This document shows, piece after piece, positions 43,597 through 53,890 of a DNA stretch of 60,316 nucleotides (position 1 is its first letter; each line of letters opens with the position of its first letter). The notes under the pieces are model-generated. The model was not told the DNA's origin, made no database searches, and saw only the letters and a list, made by a program, of their open reading frames with translations. Where the stretch lies: the NCBI GenBank assembly GCA_010032875.1, contig RGSB01000004.1, positions 1 through 60,316 of the forward strand. The letters run 5' to 3'. The DNA is from Actinomycetota bacterium (GTDB taxonomy: Bacteria > Actinomycetota > Actinomycetes > Nanopelagicales > Nanopelagicaceae). The position numbers and the translations under genes are program-made.

Positions 43597-44913
43597 TCGA
43601 GCAAGAGATTCAATACGTTCTAGAGAGTGTTCAACAAGTTTTTTTGGATAACCATTCTTATAACCACCGTCAGCATCCCATGGTTCATGAATTTGATCGG
43701 CGCTCAAATGCGCTAACTCCGGAACATATTTGCGGATGTAATCTCCATTTTCATCAAAGCGTTTTCCTTGTTCGATTGGATTAAACACTCGGTAATACGG
43801 TGAAGCATCTGTGCCACACCCGGCAGTCCATTGCCACCCGTGCGCATTAGATGCAACATCAAAATCAACAAGATGTTCCTCAAAAAATAGTGCACCGTGC
43901 TGCCATTCAATATGTAAGTCTTTTGCCAGAAAAGAAGCAACCACCATACGGACACGGTTGTGCATCCAACCCTCTTTGATCAACTGGCGCATGCCTGCAT
44001 CAACAAATGGGTATCCCGTCTTTCCTTCACACCACGCTTTAAATTTCTCACCCGGTTCGTCATATCTCATATTCGCAAATTGAGGTGCGTAATAATCCTT
44101 ATCGGTATGTGGGTAGTTATATAAAACATCTGCATAGAACTCGCGCCACGCAATTTCTTTTCTGAAGGTGTCATGAGCTTTGCTTTCGCCGAGTCCTGTT
44201 AGCAAAGTACGCGGATGAATTTCGCCCCAAGTAAGGTGTGTACTCATCTTGCTCGTTCCATCGATTCCTGCAAAGTTTCGACTTTCATCGTATGAATCGA
44301 TTGCTTTGGCTTTAAATTTTTTAAATCTCTCATGTGCAGCTTTTTCGCCTGCTTTGGGAATTTCCGTTCCTTCTGGAGCTTTCCACTGTGGAAAGTTTCT
44401 ATCACTTGGATCTGGTGTCACTGCTTTAATTGATTTAGGTGCAGAAACCGCAGCACGCCAACCATGCACAAGCCATGCGCGATAAAAAGGTGTGTACACG
44501 CGGTAATTTGTTGCATCAGTAGGTTTTTTTACACGCCCTGGTGCAACTGCATACGGACTGCCGGTACGTGTGAGTTCTATTCCCGCGGCTTCGATGCGCG
44601 AATCTCGTTCGACGGCATATCGGTCATATTCGGCTTGAATGTGTACAGATGTTGCGTCGTACTTCTTCTTTACATCCTTAAGAACTTCAAGTGGATCTCC
44701 GGCGTACACATGCAATTTATTGTTGAGTGATTGATCCAGACATTGAAGTGAATTTGCCAAATAAGCCAAACCTTTTGCGCCTGTAATATCAATTAATTTC
44801 GGATCTAAAATAAATACAGGAACAATTTCTTGGCCTGCTTCGATTGCGGCTAATAATGCAGGGTTATCAATCAGGCGTAAGTCGCGCCTAAACCACATGA
44901 TGCTGCGCGACAT
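43564..44913 (-). CDS. phr: deoxyribodipyrimidine photolyase (class I)
   Basis: Light-driven repair of cyclobutane pyrimidine dimers. The 449 residues show the N-terminal photolyase fold IMWFRRDLRLIDNPALL (about 5-21) and the FAD-binding catalytic domain with WREFYADVLYNYP, GKTGYPFVDAGMRQL, WMHNRVRMVVASFLAKDL and WQWTAGCGTDASPYYRVFNP (split; about 353-372). Most class I folate/FAD features are present. ATG 44913 begins 6 bases after the citrate synthase stop. Photoprotection fits a surface-water phototroph. Confidence 0.94.
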   Translation of the reverse strand: MSRSIMWFRRDLRLIDNPALLAAIEAGQEIVPVFILDPKLIDITGAKGLAYLANSLQCLDQSLNNKLHVYAGDPLEVLKDVKKKYDATSVHIQAEYDRYAVERDSRIEAAGIELTRTGSPYAVAPGRVKKPTDATNYRVYTPFYRAWLVHGWRAAVSAPKSIKAVTPDPSDRNFPQWKAPEGTEIPKAGEKAAHERFKKFKAKAIDSYDESRNFAGIDGTSKMSTHLTWGEIHPRTLLTGLGESKAHDTFRKEIAWREFYADVLYNYPHTDKDYYAPQFANMRYDEPGEKFKAWCEGKTGYPFVDAGMRQLIKEGWMHNRVRMVVASFLAKDLHIEWQHGALFFEEHLVDFDVASNAHGWQWTAGCGTDASPYYRVFNPIEQGKRFDENGDYIRKYVPELAHLSADQIHEPWDADGGYKNGYPKKLVEHSLERIESLARLEEIKVRNTE

Positions 44914-44919
44914 AGTGAG

Positions 44920-46035
44920 TTAATTATGTAGTTGGTGAACTGTTGCATCCCAGCCTTGTACATCTTCTGGCTTACGTGGAGCCTTACCGATGTAGCGAGC
45001 TGAAGGACGAATCAGACGGCCTGTGCGCTTTTGTTCGAGAATGTGTGCTGACCAACCCGCAGTGCGAGCCGCAGTAAACATAGATGTAAATAGTGGACCA
45101 GGAACTTCTGCAAAATCCAAAACAATCGCAGCCCAGAATTCAACGTTTGTTTCGAGAACACGTTCTGGATGGCGCTCGTGTAATTCGGCAAGTGCAGCCT
45201 TTTCTAATTCGAGAGCTACTTCATAACGTGGTGCGCCTAATTCTTTTGCCGTGCGACGCAATGTACGTGCACGTGGATCTTCGGCGCGATAAACACGGTG
45301 TCCGAATCCCATCAAACGCTCACCGCGATCCATTAAATCTTTAACGTACTTACGTGCATCGCCAACGCGTTCTACATCTTCAATCATTCCAAGAACTCGT
45401 GAAGGTGCACCACCATGTAATGGGCCTGACATTGCGCCAATAGCACCAGAGAGTGCTGCTGCAACATCTGCACCAGTTGATGCAATAACGCGAGAAGTAA
45501 ATGTTGATGCATTCATTCCGTGTTCTGCAGCAGAAACAAAGTAAGCATCAATTGCACGGACGTGAAGTGGATCTGGTTCTCCGCGCCAGCGAATCATCAT
45601 GCGTTCTACAACTGTGTGAGCCTTATCAATCTCTGATTCAGGAACAGGTGTTGCAGAAATTCCACGCGCTGATTGAGCAAGGTATGAAAGAACCATGACT
45701 GATGCACGTGCAAGATTTGATCGAGCTTCTTCGTCATCAATATCTAAAAGTGGTTTGAAGCCCCACGCTGGTGCGAGCATCGCAATTGCTGATTGCACGT
45801 CAACACGAACATCACCTGAGTGAACTGGCAATGGAAATTTTTCTGCTGGTGGAAGACCTGGATTAAATTCATCATCAACAAGTAATCCCCATACGTTTCC
45901 AAATGAAACGCGTCCAACTAAATCTTCAATATCAACACCGCGGTAACGAAGTGCGCTGCCTTCTTTATCTGGTTCAGCAATTTCAGATTCAAAAGCTATG
46001 ACACCTTCGAGACCTGGCTTGAAATCATCAGACAC
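44920..46035 (-). CDS. gltA: citrate synthase
   Basis: Condenses oxaloacetate and acetyl-CoA; it may also act as 2-methylcitrate synthase. The 371-residue protein of the short Gram-positive/archaeal type shows LEGVIAFESEIAEPDKEG at the N-terminus, SGPLHGGAPSRV (catalytic His, about 215-226), GFGHRVYRAEDPRA (about 250-263) and the catalytic Asp region AAIVLDFAEVP. The GTG at 46035 with AAAGGAG six bases upstream is the start; the longer frame to 46173 has no support. A GGGGG/CCCCC hairpin (46061-46078) lies in its leader. Confidence 0.94.
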   Translation of the reverse strand: MSDDFKPGLEGVIAFESEIAEPDKEGSALRYRGVDIEDLVGRVSFGNVWGLLVDDEFNPGLPPAEKFPLPVHSGDVRVDVQSAIAMLAPAWGFKPLLDIDDEEARSNLARASVMVLSYLAQSARGISATPVPESEIDKAHTVVERMMIRWRGEPDPLHVRAIDAYFVSAAEHGMNASTFTSRVIASTGADVAAALSGAIGAMSGPLHGGAPSRVLGMIEDVERVGDARKYVKDLMDRGERLMGFGHRVYRAEDPRARTLRRTAKELGAPRYEVALELEKAALAELHERHPERVLETNVEFWAAIVLDFAEVPGPLFTSMFTAARTAGWSAHILEQKRTGRLIRPSARYIGKAPRKPEDVQGWDATVHQLHN

Positions 46036-46060
46036 AACGCGCTCCTTTAGTGGGTGATAC

Positions 46061-46078
46061 GGGGGTAATTCTGCCCCC
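46061..46078 (-). other. G5/C5 hairpin in the gltA-pdxH divergent spacer
   Basis: GGGGG and CCCCC arms around an 8-base loop, 26 bases upstream of the gltA start. It could be an operator or leader hairpin; no further evidence. Confidence 0.3.
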
Positions 46079-46135
46079 ATACAAGGCGTGCTGGCGACCA
46101 CGAAAGTTGAGATAGCCCTGCGGGCGAAAGTGACG

Positions 46136-46141
46136 TTAGAT
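46136..46141 (+). promoter_or_regulatory. -10 box of a probable leaderless promoter (pdxH)
   Basis: TTAGAT, six bases (ACATCC), then ATG 46148. It departs from TANNNT at the second base; TAGATA in the same place is an alternative. Confidence 0.35.
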
Positions 46142-46147
46142 ACATCC

Positions 46148-46807
46148 ATGGACCAAACTGGAATCCGAGCCAAGATCTCAGCGATGCGCCGCTCCTACGG
46201 CGAAGTTGGCTTGGAGAAATTGCCCGCAGATCCTTTCGTGGCTTTTGAGCAGTGGATGGTCGAAGCAGCAGCAAATGAAATTATTGTTGAAGCAAATGCG
46301 ATGGTTCTTTCTACAGCAGATGGCTCTGGTGAAATAACTTCACGCACTGTTTTGCTCAAAGATATTTCGCAAGGTGGATTTACATTTTTTACAAATTATT
46401 CATCACGTAAAGCGCAAGCTATTGCAATGAATTCGCAAGTAACACTTCTTTTCCCTTGGTATGCAATGGAGCGACAAGTAATTATTTCTGGGCAAGCAGA
46501 TAAAATTTCACGCGAAGAATCTGAGAGTTACTTTGCAACGCGTCCTTGGTCTAGCCAAATTGGCGCGTGGGCCAGTGCACAATCAGCACCACTTAGTTCA
46601 CGTGAAGAGTTGGAAATGCGATTTAAAGGTGCAAGCGAGAAATGGCCAGAAGGAAGTGTTGTTCCAACTCCACCACATTGGGGTGGTTTTCGAGTGATTC
46701 CAGAAAGTATTGAATTTTGGCAAGGAAGATATTCCAGATTGCACGACCGTATTAGGTATCACAGGTCACATACAAAATCCGATTGGGATATGCAGCGTTA
46801 CTTCCCT

Positions 46808-46810
<3 letters not shown>
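46148..46810 (+). CDS. pdxH: pyridoxamine 5'-phosphate oxidase
   Basis: FMN enzyme oxidising PNP/PMP to pyridoxal 5'-phosphate, the cofactor of SerC next door. The 220 residues contain IRAKISAMRRSYGEVGL at the N-terminus, SRTVLLKDISQGGFTFFTNYSS (FMN-binding, split around 60-82), the GWARAQ-like WGA-SAQSAPLSSREEL and the C-terminus RLHDRIRY...WDMQRYFP (canonical end RLxP-like). The start is taken at ATG 46148 rather than the 20-residue longer frame, because conservation begins there and a -10-like box precedes it. Confidence 0.94.
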
Positions 46811-47932
<1,122 letters not shown>

Positions 47933-47951
47933 TTTATCCGTAAGGAAAGTA

Positions 47952-49115
47952 ATGCCACATACGTTTACGCGCGACAAAACCTTTTGGACTATAGCTCTTC
48001 AAGTAACAATCCTTAACTTTTATTTAGGAGGATTCGGTCCGGCCCAACCACTCTTACGCGCCGACCAAGGTACTTCGCTGACAATTGCTGGATTACACGG
48101 AACAGCAATGGGTGTTGCTGCAATTTGTGCAGGATTATCAAATTCACGGTGGGTTCATTACTTTGGCCGCGAAAAAACTTCATGGATTGGCATGTGGCTC
48201 TTCTGCATAGGCGTCCTCATGTTTGTCACTTTTAAATCAGTTGGGTTCACACTAACTGCAACATTCTTGGGTGGAATGGGAACATCAATGGTCATCAACA
48301 ATATGGTGACAAGACTCTCTAGCCACTTTAAACAAGCAACTCCCCTTGCGTTGCCGCAATCAAATGGAATCAACTCAGTTGGATTTGTCTTCGGCACTAT
48401 CGCAGTCGGAACTCTTGCAGGCACATCAATCAGCTGGAGATTTGGATTACTACTCACAATTCCAGCAACGATTATTCTCTATTTCTTTTCGCGAGATAAA
48501 AATCGAGATGTTCATGATCGCGATGTGAGTGTTCGGCAAAAAGGAAAGCTTTCCCAGACTTACTGGATTGCCTGTTTTGGATTCTTTATCTGTATATGCA
48601 CAGAATTTGCAACGTCCTTTTGGGCAGCTGCTCTCTTGCGCGACCGTGTTGGCGGAACTGCATCAGCAGCAACTCTTGCAATCGTGGCACTCGGCTCAGG
48701 TATGGCAGTTGGACGTTGGTACGGTGCAATTGTCCTAAAGAAACTTAAATTAGATCAACAACTCATCACAATTATTATTCTGCAATTTATTGGCTTTGCA
48801 ATTTTTTGGTTTTCACACAATATTCTCATCTCACTTGTTTCACTATTTATCAATGGCCTTGGTATCTCCATGCAATTTGCACTTTGCTCACTTCGCCTTA
48901 TTAGCTTTAGCGATAAGCGTCCAGACTTGGCAATCGGAATCAGCTCACTCGCTGCTGGATCAGGAATTGCATTAGCGCCATTTATTTTGGGTGTACTCGG
49001 AGATCATCTTGGAATCTCACGAGCATATTTAATGGTGCCTGTTTTAATCGTTATCGCACTGACAATTGTTATTCTTATTCCATCGAAAGAGGAGAGCCAT
49101 GAGTTACAAAACTAG
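47952..49115 (+). CDS. MFS transporter
   Basis: The 387-residue, 12-helix MFS protein has a motif A-like stretch YFGREKTSWIGMWL (about 68-81), a central charged loop RDKNRDVHDRDVSVRQKGK (about 178-196) and a second half ending VILIPSKEE. Substrate unknown. AAGGAAAG precedes ATG 47952. The reading frame ends in TAG 49115 inside the start region of a 26-residue membrane peptide gene. Confidence 0.85.
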   Translation: MPHTFTRDKTFWTIALQVTILNFYLGGFGPAQPLLRADQGTSLTIAGLHGTAMGVAAICAGLSNSRWVHYFGREKTSWIGMWLFCIGVLMFVTFKSVGFTLTATFLGGMGTSMVINNMVTRLSSHFKQATPLALPQSNGINSVGFVFGTIAVGTLAGTSISWRFGLLLTIPATIILYFFSRDKNRDVHDRDVSVRQKGKLSQTYWIACFGFFICICTEFATSFWAAALLRDRVGGTASAATLAIVALGSGMAVGRWYGAIVLKKLKLDQQLITIIILQFIGFAIFWFSHNILISLVSLFINGLGISMQFALCSLRLISFSDKRPDLAIGISSLAAGSGIALAPFILGVLGDHLGISRAYLMVPVLIVIALTIVILIPSKEESHELQN

Positions 49116-49179
49116 ACGGATGATCTCAATCATCGCACTTGTTGGTTTATTAGCGTTGATTGTTCTCAGCGGAATATAA
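49099..49179 (+). CDS. 26-residue single-helix membrane peptide
   Basis: ATG 49099 to TAA 49179 encodes a tiny protein: a basic start MSYKTRRM followed by one hydrophobic helix (ISIIALVGLLALIVLSGI). GGAGAG lies 2-7 bases before the ATG. The frame overlaps the end of the MFS gene by 17 bases, and DUF2530 starts one base after its stop. The tight packing, ribosome site and clean positive-inside topology argue for a real gene. No family recognised. Confidence 0.6.
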   Translation: MSYKTRRMISIIALVGLLALIVLSGI

Positions 49180-49180
49180 A

Positions 49181-49369
49181 ATGGATTCAAATGTGCGCAG
49201 CGCAGTAGTTTTAATCGCCATTGGCACTATCGCATGGTTAATTGCTGGGGCCGTTTTCTTAGTACTTGATTCTGATACTAAATACGTGTGGACGTGCGTA
49301 GTAGGTGCAGCACTCGGCGTGATTGGTATTCGTTACACAATTCGCAGAGCGCGCAGAAGCGGAATTTAA
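49181..49369 (+). CDS. DUF2530 family membrane protein
   Basis: The 62-residue protein has two membrane helices (about 6-27 and 33-50) with the conserved WTCVVGAALGVIGIRYTIRRARR end. This is the actinobacterial DUF2530 pattern (a W-TC-G-LG-G segment before a basic tail). Function unknown. I start at ATG 49181, one base after the previous stop, rather than seven codons earlier. The 3' end overlaps the convergent cold-shock gene by 4 bases. The same families cluster around serC in mycobacteria. Confidence 0.8.
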   Translation: MDSNVRSAVVLIAIGTIAWLIAGAVFLVLDSDTKYVWTCVVGAALGVIGIRYTIRRARRSGI

Positions 49370-49749
49370 GCTTCTAGTTGTCCTGCAATACCGCGAAGAA
49401 CTTTTCCAAGACGTTCTGCTTCGATTGCAGATGGATGGCGTCCGTGGCGTAAACCATTTCCAACCTTGTCCAAAATCTTGATTGTGTCTTCGATCATCGC
49501 TGCAAGATCATCACTGTTGGTACGTGAGTTCGCTGCAAGTGATGGTGGTGCATCAATAATTTTTACAGATAGCGCTTGAGGTCCACGACGACCATCAGCA
49601 ACACTGAAATCCAACTTTGTTCCAGGCTTTACTGTTGATACGCCTTCTGGAAGAGAAGTTGAAGCAAGATAAACATCTTCGCCCTCATCGGATGCGATGA
49701 AACCAAAACCTTTTTCAAGGCTGAACCATTTCACTTTACCTGTAGGCAT
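49366..49749 (-). CDS. cold-shock domain protein with a C-terminal extension
   Basis: The 127-residue protein begins with a cold-shock OB fold (about 1-65): GKVKWFSLEKGFGFIASDEG carries RNP1 (GFGFI), and DVYLASTSL replaces RNP2 (canonical VFVHxS; here His is lost). The DFSVADGRRGPQALSVKI strand is present. A helical extension (about 75-127, LAAMIEDTIKILDKVGNGLRHG) of unknown role follows, as in the larger actinobacterial CspB type. AAGGAG precedes ATG 49749. It is adjacent to DUF3027 as in other Actinobacteria. Confidence 0.9.
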   Translation of the reverse strand: MPTGKVKWFSLEKGFGFIASDEGEDVYLASTSLPEGVSTVKPGTKLDFSVADGRRGPQALSVKIIDAPPSLAANSRTNSDDLAAMIEDTIKILDKVGNGLRHGRHPSAIEAERLGKVLRGIAGQLEA

Positions 49750-49817
49750 GGGGAGTGCTCCTTGCTAATTTCTTTATTCGTTTAAGCCGCGGGGGCCGCG
49801 GGCAGATGGTTAGTTTA

Positions 49818-50054
49818 TCAGAGCGTCGCTTCGGAGTGCGCGCCGCATCCGTGGTCAACGGAAACCACGCGTGCATCCTCAGGTGAAATCGCATTTGCGC
49901 ACACACCAAAGGAAGCACGAAGTGATCCTGCGATTGGCAAAAAGAATGCGCATGAAGAACATGGTTTTGGTGCTGCTTGTGCAATTGGTGATTGCGGACC
50001 GCGATCACTTTCATACCAACGCTTGCTTGCTTGATCGCGACCTTCAATAGACAT
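49818..50054 (-). CDS. DUF3027, C-terminal half encoded as a separate frame
   Basis: The 78-residue frame starts at ATG 50054 (MSIEGRDQASKRWYESDRGP) and carries the conserved cysteine-rich end of DUF3027: CSSCAFFLPIAGSLRASFGVC, then SPEDARVVSVDHGCGAHSE, a probable metal-binding module. In intact homologues this follows the N-terminal half in one chain. Here it is shifted by one base and overlaps the first frame by 11 bases. Residues before the ATG (LRARV) also match the family, so the break lies just upstream. Either reinitiation makes two polypeptides, or this is a frameshifted gene. Confidence 0.6.
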   Translation of the reverse strand: MSIEGRDQASKRWYESDRGPQSPIAQAAPKPCSSCAFFLPIAGSLRASFGVCANAISPEDARVVSVDHGCGAHSEATL

Positions 50055-50403
50055 TACACGTGCACGTAACTAAACGTGTGTCATCAAGTGCACTTGGAAC
50101 AATATCGCCGACTCCAACATCACCTGGTTGTATGCGATCGCGGTATGCAACCCACTCTGGTGCAAGTAATGCATCCGGTCCTGGTAGTACAACAACATCG
50201 CAAATTGTTGGTTCTGATTTCTTATCAACTATTGCAATTGTTACGCACCAACGCCAGCCTTTATAGCCAGCGAGATTTGCTTCAAACAAATAAGTTTCAA
50301 CGCGACCATCATCATCGATTTCGACGGAAACATCTGCGCCAACTAATTCTGGGTTGCCAGCATCAGCAATTGCTGCAGAGCGTGCGAGTTCGAGTGTGCT
50401 CAT
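50044..50403 (-). CDS. DUF3027, N-terminal half
   Basis: The 119 residues match the first part of DUF3027: STLELARSAAIADAG, then LAGYKGWRWCVTIAI, then ICDVVVLPGPDALLAPEWV and RIQPGDVGVGDIVPSALDDTR (the last two blocks at about 69-105). After the TRLV position the frame runs into CTCNVY and a stop, while family similarity moves to the next frame (see the C-terminal half). The usual variable linker is missing as well. ATG 50403 has TATCCT 6 bases upstream. DUF3027 is an actinobacterial family of unknown role. Confidence 0.65.
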   Translation of the reverse strand: MSTLELARSAAIADAGNPELVGADVSVEIDDDGRVETYLFEANLAGYKGWRWCVTIAIVDKKSEPTICDVVVLPGPDALLAPEWVAYRDRIQPGDVGVGDIVPSALDDTRLVTCTCNVY

Positions 50404-50409
50404 GAGATT

Positions 50410-50415
50410 AGGATA
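50410..50415 (-). promoter_or_regulatory. -10 box of a probable leaderless promoter (DUF3027)
   Basis: TATCCT on the minus strand, six bases (AATCTC), then ATG 50403. Confidence 0.5.
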
Positions 50416-50421
50416 AAGCAG

Positions 50422-50454
50422 AACGCCACTACCGAGTTAATCGGCAGTGGCGTT
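50422..50454 (-). terminator. terminator after groL
   Basis: A 14-bp stem (50422-50435 with 50441-50454, one G-T pair) and a 5-base loop, 24 bases past the groL stop. The following sequence on the minus strand (CTGCTTTATCC) is only partly T-rich. Confidence 0.6.
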
Positions 50455-50477
50455 CGTAACGCTTTACGCGTGAGAAA

Positions 50478-52176
<1,699 letters not shown>

Positions 52177-52236
52177 CGCCAAATCTACGGGAGTAATTCC
52201 CGGACTGCAAAACGAGTCAGAGGAGGTGAGGGCGCA

Positions 52237-52503
52237 TTAGCGAGCGGTACGTGCGGACATGCGAGCCTCGCGCAGGCGGCGAAGGCGCTTTACCAACATT
52301 GGGGCCGCGATTAATGCGTCCTCGCGATCGATTAAATCATTGAGCAATTGGTAATAACGGGGAGCACTGAGGTCAAAGAGTTCTTTAATCGCCGACTCTT
52401 TAGCTCCTGCGAATTTCCACCATGTTCCTTCAAATTCGAGGATGCGCACTTCTAATTCGCTGAGTGCACCCTGCGAAGTATTGGCGTTTTCCATCATGGA
52501 CAT
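52237..52503 (-). CDS. DUF3263 family protein
   Basis: The 88-residue protein belongs to an actinobacterial family of unknown role. The core LSELEVRILEFEGTWWKFAGAKE (about 15-37) is followed by a helix-turn-helix-like FDLSAPRYYQLLNDLIDR and a very basic end (VKRLRRLREARMSARTAR). It is a candidate small DNA-binding protein. ATG 52503 has TAAGAT 7 bases upstream. Two further in-frame ATGs (52497, 52494) follow closely. It is upstream of groL on the same strand. Confidence 0.85.
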   Translation of the reverse strand: MSMMENANTSQGALSELEVRILEFEGTWWKFAGAKESAIKELFDLSAPRYYQLLNDLIDREDALIAAPMLVKRLRRLREARMSARTAR

Positions 52504-52510
52504 ATGGCAA

Positions 52511-52516
52511 ATCTTA
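52511..52516 (-). promoter_or_regulatory. -10 box of a probable leaderless promoter (DUF3263)
   Basis: TAAGAT on the minus strand, seven bases (TTGCCAT), then ATG 52503. Confidence 0.5.
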
Positions 52517-52543
52517 TGGGGCGAAGTTTAAAAAGTGTGGGAT

Positions 52544-53890
52544 TTACAGAGTCCCCAAAATTGCTTCAATGTCACTGATTTTTGTCCATGGATTAACGAT
52601 TGCAAATCTCAAAATTGGCTGACCCTTATCGGCTGATGGCGGAATGAATCCAATTTGATCGGTTAATAATTTATCGCTCCACTGTTGGTACTGCGTAGAG
52701 CTCCAACCCGGACGAGTAAAAGCCACGATTGATAACTCTGGTTCGTACAAGAGTTCGAGATTTGGATGTTTCTTAATTAAATCTGCTGCTTGTTTTGCCA
52801 CAGTCATTGTTGCTTCCATAGCTTCGGAATACGCATCAGTGCCATGCGCTGCAAGTGAAAACCAAAATGGCAAACCACGAACACGACGAGTTAAATGAAT
52901 TGCATAGTCCGATGGATTCCAAGATCCGTCATGAAGTGTCTCTAAATATGTTGCGTGTTGTGTATGAGTTTCGCGCGCAAGTTCTGGATTTTTGTACACA
53001 AGTGCACACGCATCAAATGGTGCGAATAACCACTTATGTGGATCGACAATAAATGAATCAGCTTTTTCAACACCTTTAAACATTGCGCGGGTACTAGGTG
53101 CACAAAGGGCAGCTAGACCATAGGCACCGTCGACGTGAAACCAGATATTACGAATATGCGCAGCTTCTGCGATTCCATCGAGATCATCAACAATTCCGAG
53201 ATTAGTTGTTCCTGCGGTGCCTACAACAGCAAATACACGAGATGTACCTGCTGAGTGCAACGCATCGATTTCGCGCGCAACATCTTCACCGTGCAATTTG
53301 CGATCTGCACGTGTTGGAACTTTTAATACATCTACATCCATCACATTTGCAGCTGATGCAATTGAGGAGTGAGACTCTTCTGAGCACGCAATAACCCAAC
53401 GAGTTGCATCTGGAAATTTCTTGCGAGCTTCTGCGCGTGCCACAACAAGTGCGGATAAGTTTCCAATTGTTCCACCCTGAACAAAAACTCCACCAGCACC
53501 TTCTGGCAATCCTGCTAAATCAATCAGCCATTGCAGCGCTTGGTTTTCTGCAAATACCGCACCCGCACCTTCTTGCCATGATCCGCCATAGAGAGCACTC
53601 GCACCTACGACGAGATCAAATAAGTTTGCATATTCACTCGGTGCTGATGGAATAAAAGCCAAGTAACGCGGATGATCAGTTGAGATACAAGCCTTTGCCA
53701 AAACATCTGTAAAAACTTTTAAGGCTTCGCTGCCGCCAAGACCGCGCGCGGTAATTGTGTTTCCGACTTCGCGAAATAAATCTGCTTCTGTGCGCGGTCC
53801 ATCAAGAGGTGGATCACTCTTTAGACGTTCAAGACTGTAGGCAAGAATTTCATCAGCAAGATTTTCAACTTCTGGAGTGAACTCATGCAT
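52544..53890 (-). CDS. pyridoxal-dependent (group II) decarboxylase
   Basis: The 448-residue fold-type I PLP enzyme is related to aromatic-L-amino-acid, glutamate and diaminobutyrate decarboxylases. Motifs include GGSWQEGAGAVFAENQAL (about 102-119), VQGGTIGNLSALVVAR (about 138-153), ACSEESHSSIASAANVM, HVDGAYGLAALC (PLP Asp, about 250-261) and the Schiff-base lysine in VDPHKWLFAPFD (about 282-293). The substrate is not readable by eye. The start overlaps the upstream DUF2867-type gene by 8 bases. Confidence 0.88.
   Translation of the reverse strand: MHEFTPEVENLADEILAYSLERLKSDPPLDGPRTEADLFREVGNTITARGLGGSEALKVFTDVLAKACISTDHPRYLAFIPSAPSEYANLFDLVVGASALYGGSWQEGAGAVFAENQALQWLIDLAGLPEGAGGVFVQGGTIGNLSALVVARAEARKKFPDATRWVIACSEESHSSIASAANVMDVDVLKVPTRADRKLHGEDVAREIDALHSAGTSRVFAVVGTAGTTNLGIVDDLDGIAEAAHIRNIWFHVDGAYGLAALCAPSTRAMFKGVEKADSFIVDPHKWLFAPFDACALVYKNPELARETHTQHATYLETLHDGSWNPSDYAIHLTRRVRGLPFWFSLAAHGTDAYSEAMEATMTVAKQAADLIKKHPNLELLYEPELSIVAFTRPGWSSTQYQQWSDKLLTDQIGFIPPSADKGQPILRFAIVNPWTKISDIEAILGTL

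Noticed and set aside
46036-46173. 46-residue N-terminal extension of citrate synthase
   Set aside because: It overlaps the pdxH start on the other strand, lacks family similarity, and GTG 46035 has a strong ribosome site.
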